DNA of 64,000 bases from Gymnogyps californianus. Taxonomy: Eukaryota; Chordata; Aves; Accipitriformes; Cathartidae. The translations under genes and the position numbers were made by a program. The notes under the pieces were generated by a model. The model worked only from the letters and a program-made list of their open reading frames with translations. It was not told where the DNA came from and made no database searches. The DNA is taken from the NCBI RefSeq assembly GCF_018139145.2, contig NC_059475.1, positions 20,712,937-20,776,936 on the forward strand, in the 5' to 3' direction. Positions within the stretch are counted from its first letter, which is position 1, and each line of letters begins with the position of its first letter. Positions 39,001-58,500 of this stretch are shown here, piece by piece.

Positions 39001-42000
39001 TGGTGGACTGCCGGTAAAAGGCGTTGTTCTCCTAGAGGACTGCAGACCACTTCTGCCCGCGGGGCATCTCTGCCGAAGGGAAATAAACTCAAACGCTGCA
39101 GCATTTGTGGTCTAAGGATTCCTTGGTTCCTGTGGACAGAGCTTTTGGAGGAAAGGGTGCCCAATCTGAGACGTGTCCAAAGAGATTTGCAGAGGTGTAA
39201 CTGACTTCTGATGCCTTTAAATGCAGAGACTCCCAATGGACAGGTAGAGGGTAAATGTTCAGTAATGAACAGCTGTAAAACTTCTGTTGTGGCTGGCCCA
39301 GTACAGCAGTGCTGTGCAAAAATCTCTCTTGCCTTGTTTAGTTGGCTTGGTATCCATCCTGGGGGAGAAACAAAGCGACAGGAGGAAAGGGAAGACACAG
39401 AGAAAGCTCCTTCAGTGATCCTGTTGGAAGGGTGTCAGAGCCTCCCTCATGGTGAATGCGTTGGAAACCCACTGCAAATCCCTTTTGCTTGACACCTGAG
39501 CTTTTCTTGGAACTGTGGTGGTGTGATGGGACGTACTGATGGGGCCAAACCCCTTGAGTTCCTCACCTCTGCTTCTGCTGAGTGAGTTTCTGGAGGTTTC
39601 ACAATCAGGTCCCCCAGATCACCCCTCCCTCTGCAAATGAAGCTCTGTGCTGGAGAAGAGGGACTGTGAAGAACATCAGGTTGTTCTTTGCAGGACACAG
39701 CTGGATCTCTGGGTAGCACCTGTAACCTTGATGCCTACACCTGCTTTAGGTCTTAGCCCCGCGAAAGTTTGTGCCAAGCATCTCGGTCCTCGCTTCTGTG
39801 GGCAAAGCCTCTGTGCTGCCCAGCATGCACAGACAGGGGAGAAGATAAGGAGATGTGCCTTCTGCCCTGACCTACACCTTCATCCCCTCCCTGCAAGACA
39901 AAGGTAGGATGCTGGTGCCCACCAGGGCTGGGCGCTTGCTTTCTCGGCTTCCTGCACAAGGCTGGCAGATGTCTTGTTTGCTGGAGCTGTGTGGTTCCGG
40001 CTACCAGGCTGGGAGCAGCTGTTGCTGCCAGGCGGAAGCACTCGGCGAGGCTTTCCTAGACAGCTTTGAACGGGAGCCAGGAGCCCTCTCGCTACAGGAG
40101 AAAATCCACGAGGTCAGGAAATACAGCAGCGGCAGCTCCGGCTCCACGCTGGGGTTGTTGGCTTGGCACACGGATCCCAGCCCTCCTCTTCCTGGATGGT
40201 GCTCCTGAACAGCTCGCTGTCTGGCTCAGCTAGTTGTTTGACAGCCCTGTGTGGCTTTTGGGGGGTGCAACAGTTGAGTATTGCAGAGGTGATAAATTTG
40301 GACAGGCAGGGAAAACACCAGACGGCGACCTGGGTCAGGCTTTCAGATCTTGCAGAGCTTGCAGAGGATGGAAGAAGTGCTGTTCCTGCTCAGCGTGGGA
40401 CTGGGAGGCTGTGCTTTCATGTTTCCCTCTGTTATTTTGTGGTCAGCTCTGTCTGGGCTCTACGTTAGCTGCTGAGAAATAGAAACCCTTGTTTATCCTC
40501 CTCTGGAAATCCTCACATCAGGAGAAGCTTTCACAACAACCAACAGGCTGTAAACCTCCGTCCAGTGTGTCCTCAGACTGAGCATGAAAACTCGGGGTGT
40601 CTGTTACCATCTCTCCAGCAGGAGCCCCACTCTCTCTTCCCCGCCTCTGTTTTTTAGGAGAGCCAGAAACATTGTCTTTGGGATGGCTGTTCCTTCAACC
40701 AGCCCATGCAGTGGTGGTGATGTTCGTGTGGTGTGGAGGAACAGCCACCCCTGTGTCAAAACCTGTGTGTGCATCAATGGGTAGCCTTGCTCTTCCCATG
40801 TTCAGGAGCAAAGAGTGTGATAGAGAGCTATGAGATGGTGTTGGTAAGGTCAACTTAGGGATAAGACCAGCTGCCCAACTCTGTAACAAAGTTTGGCTGT
40901 ATGGAAATCCCTGCTTTCCCCGCAGCCTTTGGCCAGGCTCCCTCTCCTGTGGCATTTGCATGTGCTCTGGTGAGTGGTTGGGTCTGCATGCTCCCTGTGA
41001 AGAGCTTGCATCGTGGAAGGAGCTCGTCTGAACATTGATTTTAGCACACATTAATTCAGGCAGCTCTCACGCCCAGAGCTGTCCATCATTCCCCACACTC
41101 TTGCTCTACATTAGGACACGTTTTGCAGTGATAGTATGAAACAGTCGAGTGGGCTGGACTCACCATCCTCTGCAAGCTGCAGAAACTGTCCTGCAATTGC
41201 CGGGGCAAGGATGGTGTGCAGAGCACTGAAGATTTAGCTGAGGTGCCGGCACCTTCTAGATATGGTGTGAGTGAGCAAACACCAATGTTGCAGAGTTCTT
41301 ATATGTAAATTGTCCGTGTGCTGGCCGTGAGTGGTGGGGAGCAATAGCTTTTTTGCCCCCCTCGTTTCCCCCACCTCTTGGGTGGGTGTGGAGCAGGAGA
41401 CGTGGGTCTGTGTTTCTCTGGAGGAGACAGAGCTCAAAGCTCTGGGCTGGGGTGGTGATGTGCAGGGCTTGCTGGTGTGTGGTTGCCCCTCTGCTGTGCA
41501 GCAGAGCTCAGCAGCTCAGCTGGGGTCTGGAGCTGGGGAAGACCCGTAAACTGCTGTGGGTGACTGCCTTGGTCCCCACCTCCTGCTGCATTGTGGGACT
41601 GTGTGGGCTGGGGGTCTTCTGAAGGGATAGGCCAAGCAATGCCTTCCACTGGGGTGGTCTCGAGGGAGGACCCCCTCCTCAAGGACTCATGTCTTCTCCT
41701 CCCCATATTCAATCTAGGCTTTTCTCACTGCCTTAGCAAGTCCCATAGACCTGGTCGGTTGTGCAGTTCCCCTTGAACATCATCGCGGCAGCTGCTGCAT
41801 CATCTGCACCAGATGCAGAGCAAGGTCCATCGTAGCCACTGTAGGCCTTTATTTGCAGCTGCCATGTGTTTTGCTAGGGGTTGCAGATCTCCCTGCTCTG
41901 TATGAAAGATGGGAGCTGGTTGCAGAGTTTCTTCAGACCCTCAAGACCCCTCTGTGTTCAGCTGTGAAGCTGTTCTGCTGCAGGAGCGGTCCCCTCCTGG

Positions 42001-44693
42001 CCAGCAGTGTTGGTGGAGACAGTCAGTGTTTGCTCTTCAGTCCCCATTTCAGCCTGTCGCCGTCCTTCATGGTAATTGTCTCTTCCCATCCGAGAGAGAT
42101 GAGAAGCCTGGGGCGGGGATCTCTCTTGTCCCTGAGAAGTAGTGTATGTGAGAAGTTCATATACATGAGGGCGTGCATTAATGGAGCAGAGCAACGTGCA
42201 CATGGTCAATTAGTGTGATCACTTGGATTGTCTCCTGTAGCCTTGCTTTCAACCTGCATCTCTTCCTTGGCTGCCAGAACAGAGGCACATCAGATTTTTC
42301 TGGGAAGCAGTGGCACTTTTGGGTATGGACATAGGGTATCACATTATTTGCACCTCATTTCCCCCACTATCACTGCTTTTCCACCATGTTTAACGACCTT
42401 CAGCTTCTCTGGCAGTGAAGAACAGCACGGCAACCAGAGGTCCTGCTTGGCATCATGTTTGTGCTCTGGTTGCTCTTTTGCACCCTCTCCCTTGCCCTTC
42501 TTCAGGATCCTGGATGCTGAGAAGGGCATGAGCTTTGTTTGCCTTCTCGCTACTGAGACAGCAGCTCAGAAAAGGGCTTTGGCAAGAGGTGGTTGTGTCT
42601 GACTGCTCCCAGCTCGAGTGGGTGATTGAACTGTCTGAGTGGTTTAAGGTTACAATCAGATGGGGATTGAAGGCAGAAAGTTCTGGCCTCCTTTCCATTA
42701 GATCTTTGCTGTGTTAGCAAATGCATTAGATGCAGGGTCTAGAGTGGCCTTTGCTGGCACAGTTTGTACCAGCTTGCAGGGTTTTGGGAGTGAGGCTGGT
42801 GAGCCCAGGGAGGAGGGTGGAGTGATTTAACTGTTCGGGGGGGTTTTAGGGGGGGTATGGTGTGTGGTGTGGGTCTAATCCCCATGCAATGGTGTTGCAG
42901 GCTGTGTCAAATGGCGACCGGCCAGGGGAACCGTGAGCTTGTCTTCCCGCTACATTTCAGGTGGCTTCCCCAGAGTTTGCAGATGACTGCTGCAGACGAG
43001 TATCTGACCCCAGGGTGACTTTCCGTGGGCAGGGGTTGCAGTCCAGTGAGGGTGGATTTCTATTTAAACCTTCAGGGTTTTGTAATCTTCCTGAGTTAAA
43101 GTTCCTCTTTCTCGGCGGAGTTGGAGCAGAAATTTAAGGGAAGAGGTTGGGGGGGAATGAATTTTCTCCTGCTGAAGTGCCATGGCAAGTACATGGTGCT
43201 GCAGAAGTGTGGTTTGCTCACCCTGACCCTAATCATCATTCCCAATTAGCACCTTTCGTGATAGCATCTCTTGCTCCCCTGTGGGGCATGCCACCTTCAT
43301 CTTGTGGGAGCAGGGGTGCCCCTTCCGCAGTCGTCCTCCCTCTTGTGATGGCCAGCACAGTGGGGGCATCGTTAGCTGGAGGACAGGCAGAGGGTGTGGA
43401 TGTGCCACCATCTCAAACCTGCCCTGTGGTTTGAGGGTTAATGCAGCCTTGAGGGTGAAGACATGGAGCTAACAGCATATTTGATGGGGCTGGGACTTCC
43501 TCCCCGCTCCTGTGGGCACTGGCATCCAAACTGCATTGGCCAAGGCTTTCAAATCTATCTAATGATTTTGGATCACCAGCTTGAGATAAGGCAAATCAGA
43601 GACAGTGCTGAGCACTTCTGGAAAACCAGATCTCTTAAATTGGTTACTTTAGGGTTTACTTTTGATTCACACAGCCTGTACCTCTATTTTCTTATCAGTA
43701 ACACTCCCTTACCTGTTGAGGTTTGCTTGGGGAATGTGTGAAGTTTGCATCCAGACCGTCAGGCTGAAGGATTGCAGCATATCACAGGATAAACATAGTT
43801 TTGTATTCAGTTTGATGGATTATTTTGCCCATTTTAAAGTAACCTTCATTACTAGTGGAGAGTAGTAGGTTAAATAGCTCTGGATGCTGCAGTTCTGTGC
43901 TGTACTTTAGACCAAGTTTCATGTTTTTAGGTGAGGCTATCTCACATTTGAGACCCTAGAGCATCGGGGCGTAAAAGCAAAAGGAAGACGGTGCATCCTG
44001 AAGGCACAGTATGGGGTGACAGACTGAAATAAGTGTCATTTTCTCTGGCCATATTCCCAGGGTAGTCAGTGCACTGGGTGGGAAGAAGGTAAGAAAATCC
44101 TTGAAACTTGCGGCACACAGGCCATCCCACCAGCTCCCCGTTTCCAGGCCAGGCTCGCCAGGGTGGTACGTCTGTGAGCTTGAGATGAGATACAGGGTGG
44201 TCCTGGAGCAGAATACCCTGCAGTGGCAATTTCACGGACAATTTCATAAAGCTACATTAAAAGCATATTGCATCCCTGATGGTGGCTTGCTGGTTTTTAT
44301 CCCAGGGAGTGGGGGGTGGCTCTTTGCCATCCAGAATAGCAGTGAAGTGGGTTTACCTTGTCCCATCCTCAATCCCTACTGAAGTCAAGCAACTTAAAAG
44401 ACCGTTAAAACCTTAAGGGGTGCATCCCTTCACCTCTGCCTTGCAGAATTAGGGGTGTCTGTGTTACAACGTGCCGGATCCCAGACCTCGGTGTCTCTAC
44501 CTTGCCACATTTGGGTGCTCCTGGGACGTGCAGGAGACATCGGGAGTGCTCAATAGCTGAGGAATGAAACTGCTTTGCAGATTTCTGCCTTCCCCAGCAG
44601 AAGAGTGGGGCTGACCACTCAGCCCCACTGCAGAGCATGCGGTGACGGGAGAAACCCCCTCTCCTAATGCGGTGGCCATGTTTCTCCTTGCAG

Positions 44694-53036
<8,343 letters not shown>

Positions 53037-53043
53037 GTGAGTT

Positions 53044-53132
53044 TTGGAAGTAGGAGATGGGGTGCAGCAGGGTTATATTGGAAGCAGGAAATGGGGTGCA
53101 GCGGGGGTATATTGGAAGCAGGGCAGGGGGTG
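53044..53132 (+). repeat. 34-bp minisatellite, about 2.6 copies
   Basis: Units begin with TTGGAAG at 53044, 53078 and 53112. Copies 1 and 2 are 34 bases each and about 90% identical, with a shared ATGGGGTGCAGC core; the third is truncated after 21 bases. The array starts just after the splice donor of the last coding exon. The human gene is known for a 28-bp minisatellite downstream of HRAS; the unit differs and the position is not the same. Confidence 0.9.
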
Positions 53133-53339
53133 ACTGCAGATGCACTCGTCTGCAAACAAATGCAGCAGAAACAATTTCAGCAACGGGTATTTTTTAATGA
53201 AACACCTTTTTGACCGAAATAGCATTTTTCTGTCAAAACATAGGTAAGTCAAAATTCCCACTTTCCTGAGGAAGTGTGTAGGAGGAAAGGGTTGTTTATT
53301 TTTCCCCCTCATGTTGTGGAACAAAATTCTACAGAACTG

Positions 53340-53345
53340 AATAAA
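53340..53345 (+). terminator. HRAS: Possible intronic poly(A) signal (AATAAA)
   Basis: A canonical AATAAA lies 309 bases after the HRAS stop, inside the 3' UTR intron, followed by an A-run and GCATGTTTTATC. Transcripts that skip the donor at 53037 could end here with a short 3' UTR. The adjacent genomic A-run would also cause internal priming in cDNA libraries, so apparent support must be judged carefully. Confidence 0.35.
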
Positions 53346-54378
53346 AAAAAAAAATGCATGTTTTATCATGCTTTCCCTGAGAAAGCTCCTTCCCATGCTG
53401 CCCCCATGAAAGAGGAGTTAAGCTGGTGTTGAAGGTGTGCAGCTCGCTGCGCGTTCGCCAGACTGGCCCTAGAAGAGTTCAGATGAAGAGCTGGGTGAGC
53501 GCATTGCCTCCTAATGCACTTGTGTAAATTGCCTCGTCCTAAAGCTTCAGAGCAGACCTGTCTCACTGTGAAAGTCCCATGTTCCTCAGAAAAGTTTTCC
53601 CCATTAGATTAGATATCCCCTGGGATATTTAGAACTGATGCAATGTTGAGAATTAGCCATAAGGGGGCTGTTTTGCTTTTATAATTTGTGCGTGCTGGAG
53701 CCAGAAACAGTGTTTTTCAGATTGTCTGTGTTCACTTGCCTGTTTTTCTTCTTTTTCTTTCCTTGTTGCTTTTTTTTAATGATTAGTTTATTTAAATCAT
53801 TGCAATCCTGCTGGATAGCAGTGAGGGAGAGCTCCTATCAGTGTCCCTGTGTGAGCTGGGTGGCTTTAAGCCAAACGCCTGGGAACATCTGGCTGTGTTA
53901 CCAGCTCCTTCCATGGCAGAAGTGGGGAGAGAGGCAATTGGGGATGAGTGCACCGGGGAGATGTACATCTAAGGACATCTGGGACTGGGGTGTGGGAGAA
54001 AAGCCTGCAGGAACATTGCCCTTAATGTGTTTTGGGGAGTCTCCCAAGCACCTGGACTGGACCTTTACCCCTTTACACAACTGCTGGAGTCCTAAAGAGA
54101 AGCGCATTGTGTCCAGAGATGGTGCGAAGAGGGTCTTGCTGAAGGTGGAGGTGGGCAGCTGGTTTTCCTCCATTGCTTTTTGAGCCAAAGGCTGTGAGGA
54201 CAGCAGAGCTCTTCCCTGAAAAAAAACAAAAAAACCACCACTGGCAGCATTTGCTTCCTATGAGCAAAAAAACACCCGAGCACCCCACCCCTCCGCTCCC
54301 AGCCGAGGCGCGTGAGGTCTCCTGGGGGCTGAGCCGAATGCTGTGCCCAGCACACTTATCGCTGCTAAGGGAGGTTTT

Positions 54379-54408
54379 CCAGATGTTCAGGTCCTCCAGA
54401 TGTTCAGG
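54379..54408 (+). repeat. 17-bp tandem duplication
   Basis: A 17-base unit starting CCAGATGTTCAGG occurs at 54379 and again at 54396 (13 bases of the second copy). It lies in the HRAS 3' UTR intron and is probably slippage. Confidence 0.85.
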
Positions 54409-55183
54409 AGCGTTTCCTCCGGATGGGGATGTGAGCTTGGGGCTCGTTTCCTGCTCTCGCTCACAGCTGGCGGCATGGGCTTGGCAGACACTGCTGCTCC
54501 CCTACACCGACTACCAGGAGCCCACTCCCTGTCACAGCCCAGTTGCCAGCACTGGCATGGGCAGTGCCTTCAAAAAGAGGGGCAAGAAGGGATGGGAAGG
54601 AGTCTCTTGGAAACACTCCCCTCTGTTAATAGAGCGTGCCCTGTGAGTTGCCCACATCTTTTTCTGCTCAGGCAGAAACTGGAAACTAGACATCCCAGCT
54701 TATTCTAGCTGCAGTGGCCAAGAGCAGAGAGGGAGGAAGATCAGGGCACAAAAGGAGAAGCAAGGCAAGGACACGCTGGGTTTTGGGGAGGAGAAGGGTG
54801 TGTGCGTGGCCAGGGAGCCAGGGAGGTTTGGCTGTGTTTTGCCCTGGACTCACTTTGTGGTTCCCATCATCCCTGGAGGAGGGAGAAAGATCTCGCCAAA
54901 CAGTGTCCCTTCCCACAACGAGGTTTGGGCAGAGGCAGAAGGTCTGGTGAGATGCCCAAGGCTCACCCATCACTCCACAGACCACTTGTTTTGTTCCCTT
55001 CAGCACATGTGCAGATGCTTCGCTGAGCCAGTTCCAGACCTCCAAGACCTGTGTAGCCTTTTGCTTTCCCTCTGTGGGCACTAGCAGGGTCATCCTGAAA
55101 TGTGAGGGGTGGGTGTAATGGAAACAGCCCCTGCTGGTTCTGACGGCCAATGGGTGCTAACAAGTGTCCTCTTCTGGTTTCAG

Positions 55184-55503
55184 CTGACTGGACTGTGTCT
55201 TGCAGAGGTTCCCACTGTGCAGAGCGCAAGGAAAGAGGTGAAGCGAAGGAAGAAGCAAACGGATTCAAGGGAGGAGGCGGGGGGGGGGGAGAGGAAGAGG
55301 AGAAGGAGGAAGAGGACAGGGGGAGCATGAGCCCCTCCAAGGACTATCTCGCACTTCACCCAAGCCTGCGGCAAACGACTTTTTTCTTTTTTTTTTTTTT
55401 TTTTTTCTTTCCCCATCCCCTCCTCCTTTGGCCTCCTCCCACACCGGCAACTGTACAAAGCCACAGATTGAATCACAGTAAATTATTATTTGATGGTCTC
55501 GAC
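55184..55503 (+). other. HRAS: HRAS terminal exon, 3' UTR (3' end approximate)
   Basis: The exon starts after TTTCAG and has the same texture as the human HRAS 3' UTR exon as I remember it: an AGGT..C....TGCAG word followed by a long GGAAGG/GGAGGA purine stretch. It holds a purine tract (55226-55330), an 11-base G-run (55279-55289) and a pyrimidine tract (55379-55440). AGTAAA at 55477-55482 is a known variant poly(A) signal, with GT-rich sequence after about 55509, so cleavage near 55500 is expected. A second AG at 55205-55207 could act as an alternative acceptor. Confidence 0.7.
55477..55482 (+). terminator. HRAS: HRAS poly(A) signal (AGTAAA variant)
   Basis: AGTAAA is followed by AT-rich sequence and then GATGGCTGTGTCC, a GT-rich downstream element 30-40 bases later. 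No AATAAA or ATTAAA occurs in the terminal exon, so this variant hexamer is the best candidate for the gene's 3' end. Confidence 0.6.
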
Positions 55504-58500
55504 AAACCGTCTTGATGGCTGTGTCCTCCTTCCAGAGGGTGCTGCTGCTGGTGCTCCAGGAGGATTGCGGTGGGACAGTGGGGAGGGAAGGAGACTGAGA
55601 TTTGGTCTCCATGGGCTGAGGTCATGCTGTAGACTGTGAAGGTGATCGGGGTGGGGTATCCTTCAGGGAAAGAGTTGTCTTTGTCTCCAGCAAGTCATTG
55701 TTATGTCCCTGTCCCCCCAGCCACCTGAAACTCTTTGCTGGCCCCAAGTTTTGGTGGGGTGGAAGAGCGCAACCAGCCCAAGCCTGTCCTCGGCACTCCC
55801 CTGAGTGCTTTGCCTTCAACCTAGTCCTTGTGGGATTTTTTTTATGGCCTCAGATGTGATGCCTGGAAGGGAAGAAGCATCGGGGAGGAGATCTCAGAGC
55901 TGGGTTCACCTCAGCTGGTGCCAGTTTGTTGCCTTCTTGATTTTTTTTTTTTTTTCCAGGCAGCTCTTTCTGGCACAGCACCTCCCAAATGTTTTTGTGC
56001 TCCAGAGGTAGAATTAGGTCTTTCTGCTCCCCTCCAGAACCTAGCTAACGCTAACACCTGCATAGCACATATACCTATGGCTGCTCCAGTCTGTCAGCAG
56101 AGTATAATGGTATGCAAATCCTTGTCTGCCCTGTGCATGGCTTAATTACTGGTGAGCATGCAGCAGAAGGGCTCTCCTGCACTGCAGACAGCTGTCTGGC
56201 TGCTCAACAACTAAGACTAAAGGATTCAGACTTCCAGTTTAGAGTGGCTAGGAGTGTTTTGGATAAGGGCTAATCTGTTGGGAAGCCCATCTTCGCTCAG
56301 CCCTGCTCCTTTGCGATTTTTGCCTGGGGTCTGACTGACTTCTCCCATGTGCCTTTCACTTGCAGAGCCAAGATGAAGCATTGCACTCAGTGCAGCAGGC
56401 CGCTTGGTGCTTGCTGCCTTTCCCTCTCCCAAGTTATTGCACAGGCTAATTTAGCTGGCATCCAGAATTAAGAGCATCAAAGTGGGGAAGGTGATCCAGC
56501 TGAGTGTGGCGGGGAGCCATTCTGCACAAGGCTAGCCCAGGCCTGAAGAGGCGCCGGGTTCGGCAGCCAAGGCCGGCAGGGGTTGGGAGCAGCGAGGGCA
56601 GCGTGTGAGTCACATGCCTCACATGGCAAAACTGGTACAGAAACCCTGGTCACCCCCAGCACAAAGCCACAGCCCACCCGGGGGTTCCCAGCATCCTTGT
56701 GGGCAGCCTTCCGTCCTGCTCCTCATCCTCCATCATGCCAGGCAGCAGCAGAATTAAACTCCAGTGCTGCTTGGAGTTGCTGTCTGTGCTTTTGGCCTGG
56801 GCAAGAGAGGACTTGTGCTAACAGCTTGCTTTTTGTACCTGTCTGCTCCAAACTGTTGTGGGGCACAGCCCCCACCCTGGCTGCAGCTGCCTGGCACCCA
56901 GTTCCTGAAGGAGAAGGGCTGATCCCAGCTCAAGTGGGAGAAGTTACCCGAGGGAAGAGCTGCCCTGCCTTTAGCTGGGTGTGCTGTTTGCAGCAGCGCC
57001 TGTCCCCATGCTGGAGGAATGCTGAAGATGCTGAGTCTGGTGTTACATGGTGGGGCTGGACCAGAGGCTCCCAGGAAACCTCCCAACCTAAGTTGTTTCA
57101 AGTGTGAAGCCTGGAAGTACGGGGTTTGTTCCTAAGTTAGCAGCTTGTGCACAACTGCAAGCAAGGCAGAGGGCAGGACTGTCCTTCTAGAAGATGACTA
57201 AAAGCCTTAACAGTTAGTGGGTGGGTTGACGTGGGGGCCCTTGCTTGGTGGTGTTACTGCACTAGGAACCTGGTGCTCTTTCTGCAATAGAGCTTATCCC
57301 ATCCTTAACCAGGCCTTTGGTGAAGGATGGGATAGCTCTATCTGGAGGCCTTCAGCTGAGAAGTAACGCTGTGTTTGGGGCTCTCTCAAGGACTGGACTC
57401 TGGATGGCTCTAACCACTGAGAGTATCCTCTCATTTCTGGTTGGGAGCCAGAAGGCACAGTCAAGGACCAGGAGCCATGGTCAAGCAAGCTGAGGAGCTC
57501 CGGGGAGCACCAGGGGTGAAGTGTCTTCACAGGGCAGGCACCAGCTGCAGTTGCAAGAGGCTGGCACGTCTTGGCAAGGGTGTGCTGGAGCAGCACTGGC
57601 CAGAATACAAAGTCCTTCAGCAGTTTGGTCAGGAGCAGGAAGCCAAAGTACGAGCATCTCCCTTTCAGAGAGGTTTCTGCACCCCTCAGGGTGAGGTTTT
57701 CCAGCTTGCTTAGGAAAGCTCTGGGTCTGGTCAAGTCATATGTGTTATCGTAGCTTGTTCAAGTGTCTTCTAGTTGCAAAATACTGTTGCTTCCGTGGGC
57801 TGCTCCTCATGGCTGTTGCACAGAGGGGTGCTGAAGATGAGCTGTTTCATCAGTGGTTCAGCAGTTGGCGTCTGTGTTTAGCAGCACACCATCAGGCACC
57901 AGACAAGCTTTTCTTCCTGGTGGAAGTCTAGTTGAAACTTCACAGCTTTGATGTGTTGTACACTTCAAGTGGTTCCAGATATTGACAGTCTCTTTTCTTA
58001 GGTCGCTGGTTATAGTCCTATTTTATGTATGGCTAAAGCAGACATAGATGTGCTAGGAGTCACTAGGGTTCTGCAAATGGACCTAAAAGTTCTTCAGGAG
58101 CTAGGGTATACCTTCATTTCGGTGCATGTGGTAGGACAGTGCTATTGACAGGACAGCACTTCAGAAATCCAGTAGGCAGGTAGGAGGTGGAACTGGAGAC
58201 TGCAAGCATCTTAGGAGGACCTGGCTGATAGGTGGTGGTCCAAGTCTGGCAGGTTGCAGACCAATCTCATTCCTTTTGTGGATTGCACCCAGCAGAAGCA
58301 AGGCAGCCAGGATGCTTTGTCAAACAGTGCTGGTCAGTAACATGGCCATCTCAGGAGCTGGAAGCACCATTGGTTAGCTTTTTGCTGTAATTAGAAGATC
58401 ACAAGGAACCCCAGCTCAGGTCAATGTTCAAGTCCATGCTGAAAGTTGGAGGTAGGTTGGGAGCAAAAGGAGGTGCTAAAAGCTTGACACCACAGCTCTT

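Larger units (their letters stand above)
12680..44693 (+). other. HRAS: HRAS intron 1 (about 32 kb)
   Basis: The intron runs from donor GTGAGT at 12680 to the acceptor CAG at 44691-44693 behind a pyrimidine tract (TTTCTCCTTG). Many open frames of 60-230 codons occur near its GC-rich 5' end, but they overlap on both strands, are proline/arginine/glycine-rich and are composition artefacts. Beyond about 14 kb nothing resembles a conserved exon. It contains MIR-like remnants, simple repeats and several AT-rich, possibly regulatory stretches (14.45-14.60, 15.40-15.69, 33.83-33.91 and 34.17-34.23 kb). Its size depends on the exon 1 assignment: human HRAS has a first intron of roughly a kilobase, so 32 kb would be unusual. 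Confidence 0.5.
53037..55183 (+). other. HRAS: HRAS intron 5, inside the 3' UTR (2.1 kb)
   Basis: Donor GTGAGT at 53037. A perfect branch-point consensus TGCTAAC (55155-55161) lies 22 bases before the acceptor CCTCTTCTGGTTTCAG ending at 55183. The intron opens with a 34-bp tandem repeat and contains an AATAAA at 53340 that could end a short isoform. Because the stop codon is only eight bases upstream of the donor hexamer's end and the junction is within 55 nt, normal splicing should not trigger nonsense-mediated decay. Confidence 0.75.

Noticed and set aside
43640..43740. Possible further MIR-like fragment (CCTGTACCTCTATTTTCTTATC...)
   Set aside because: The match covers one module only and the following sequence does not continue the family order.
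44080..44100. Donor-like AAGGTAAGA just upstream of the ATG exon, considered as the end of an alternative first exon
   Set aside because: No promoter features, CpG enrichment or start context precede it; good donor words occur by chance at this rate.
53395..53570. Short - strand frame around 53.4 kb considered as an antisense gene
   Set aside because: 66 codons only, no domain, and inside the HRAS 3' UTR intron with no splice or promoter support.
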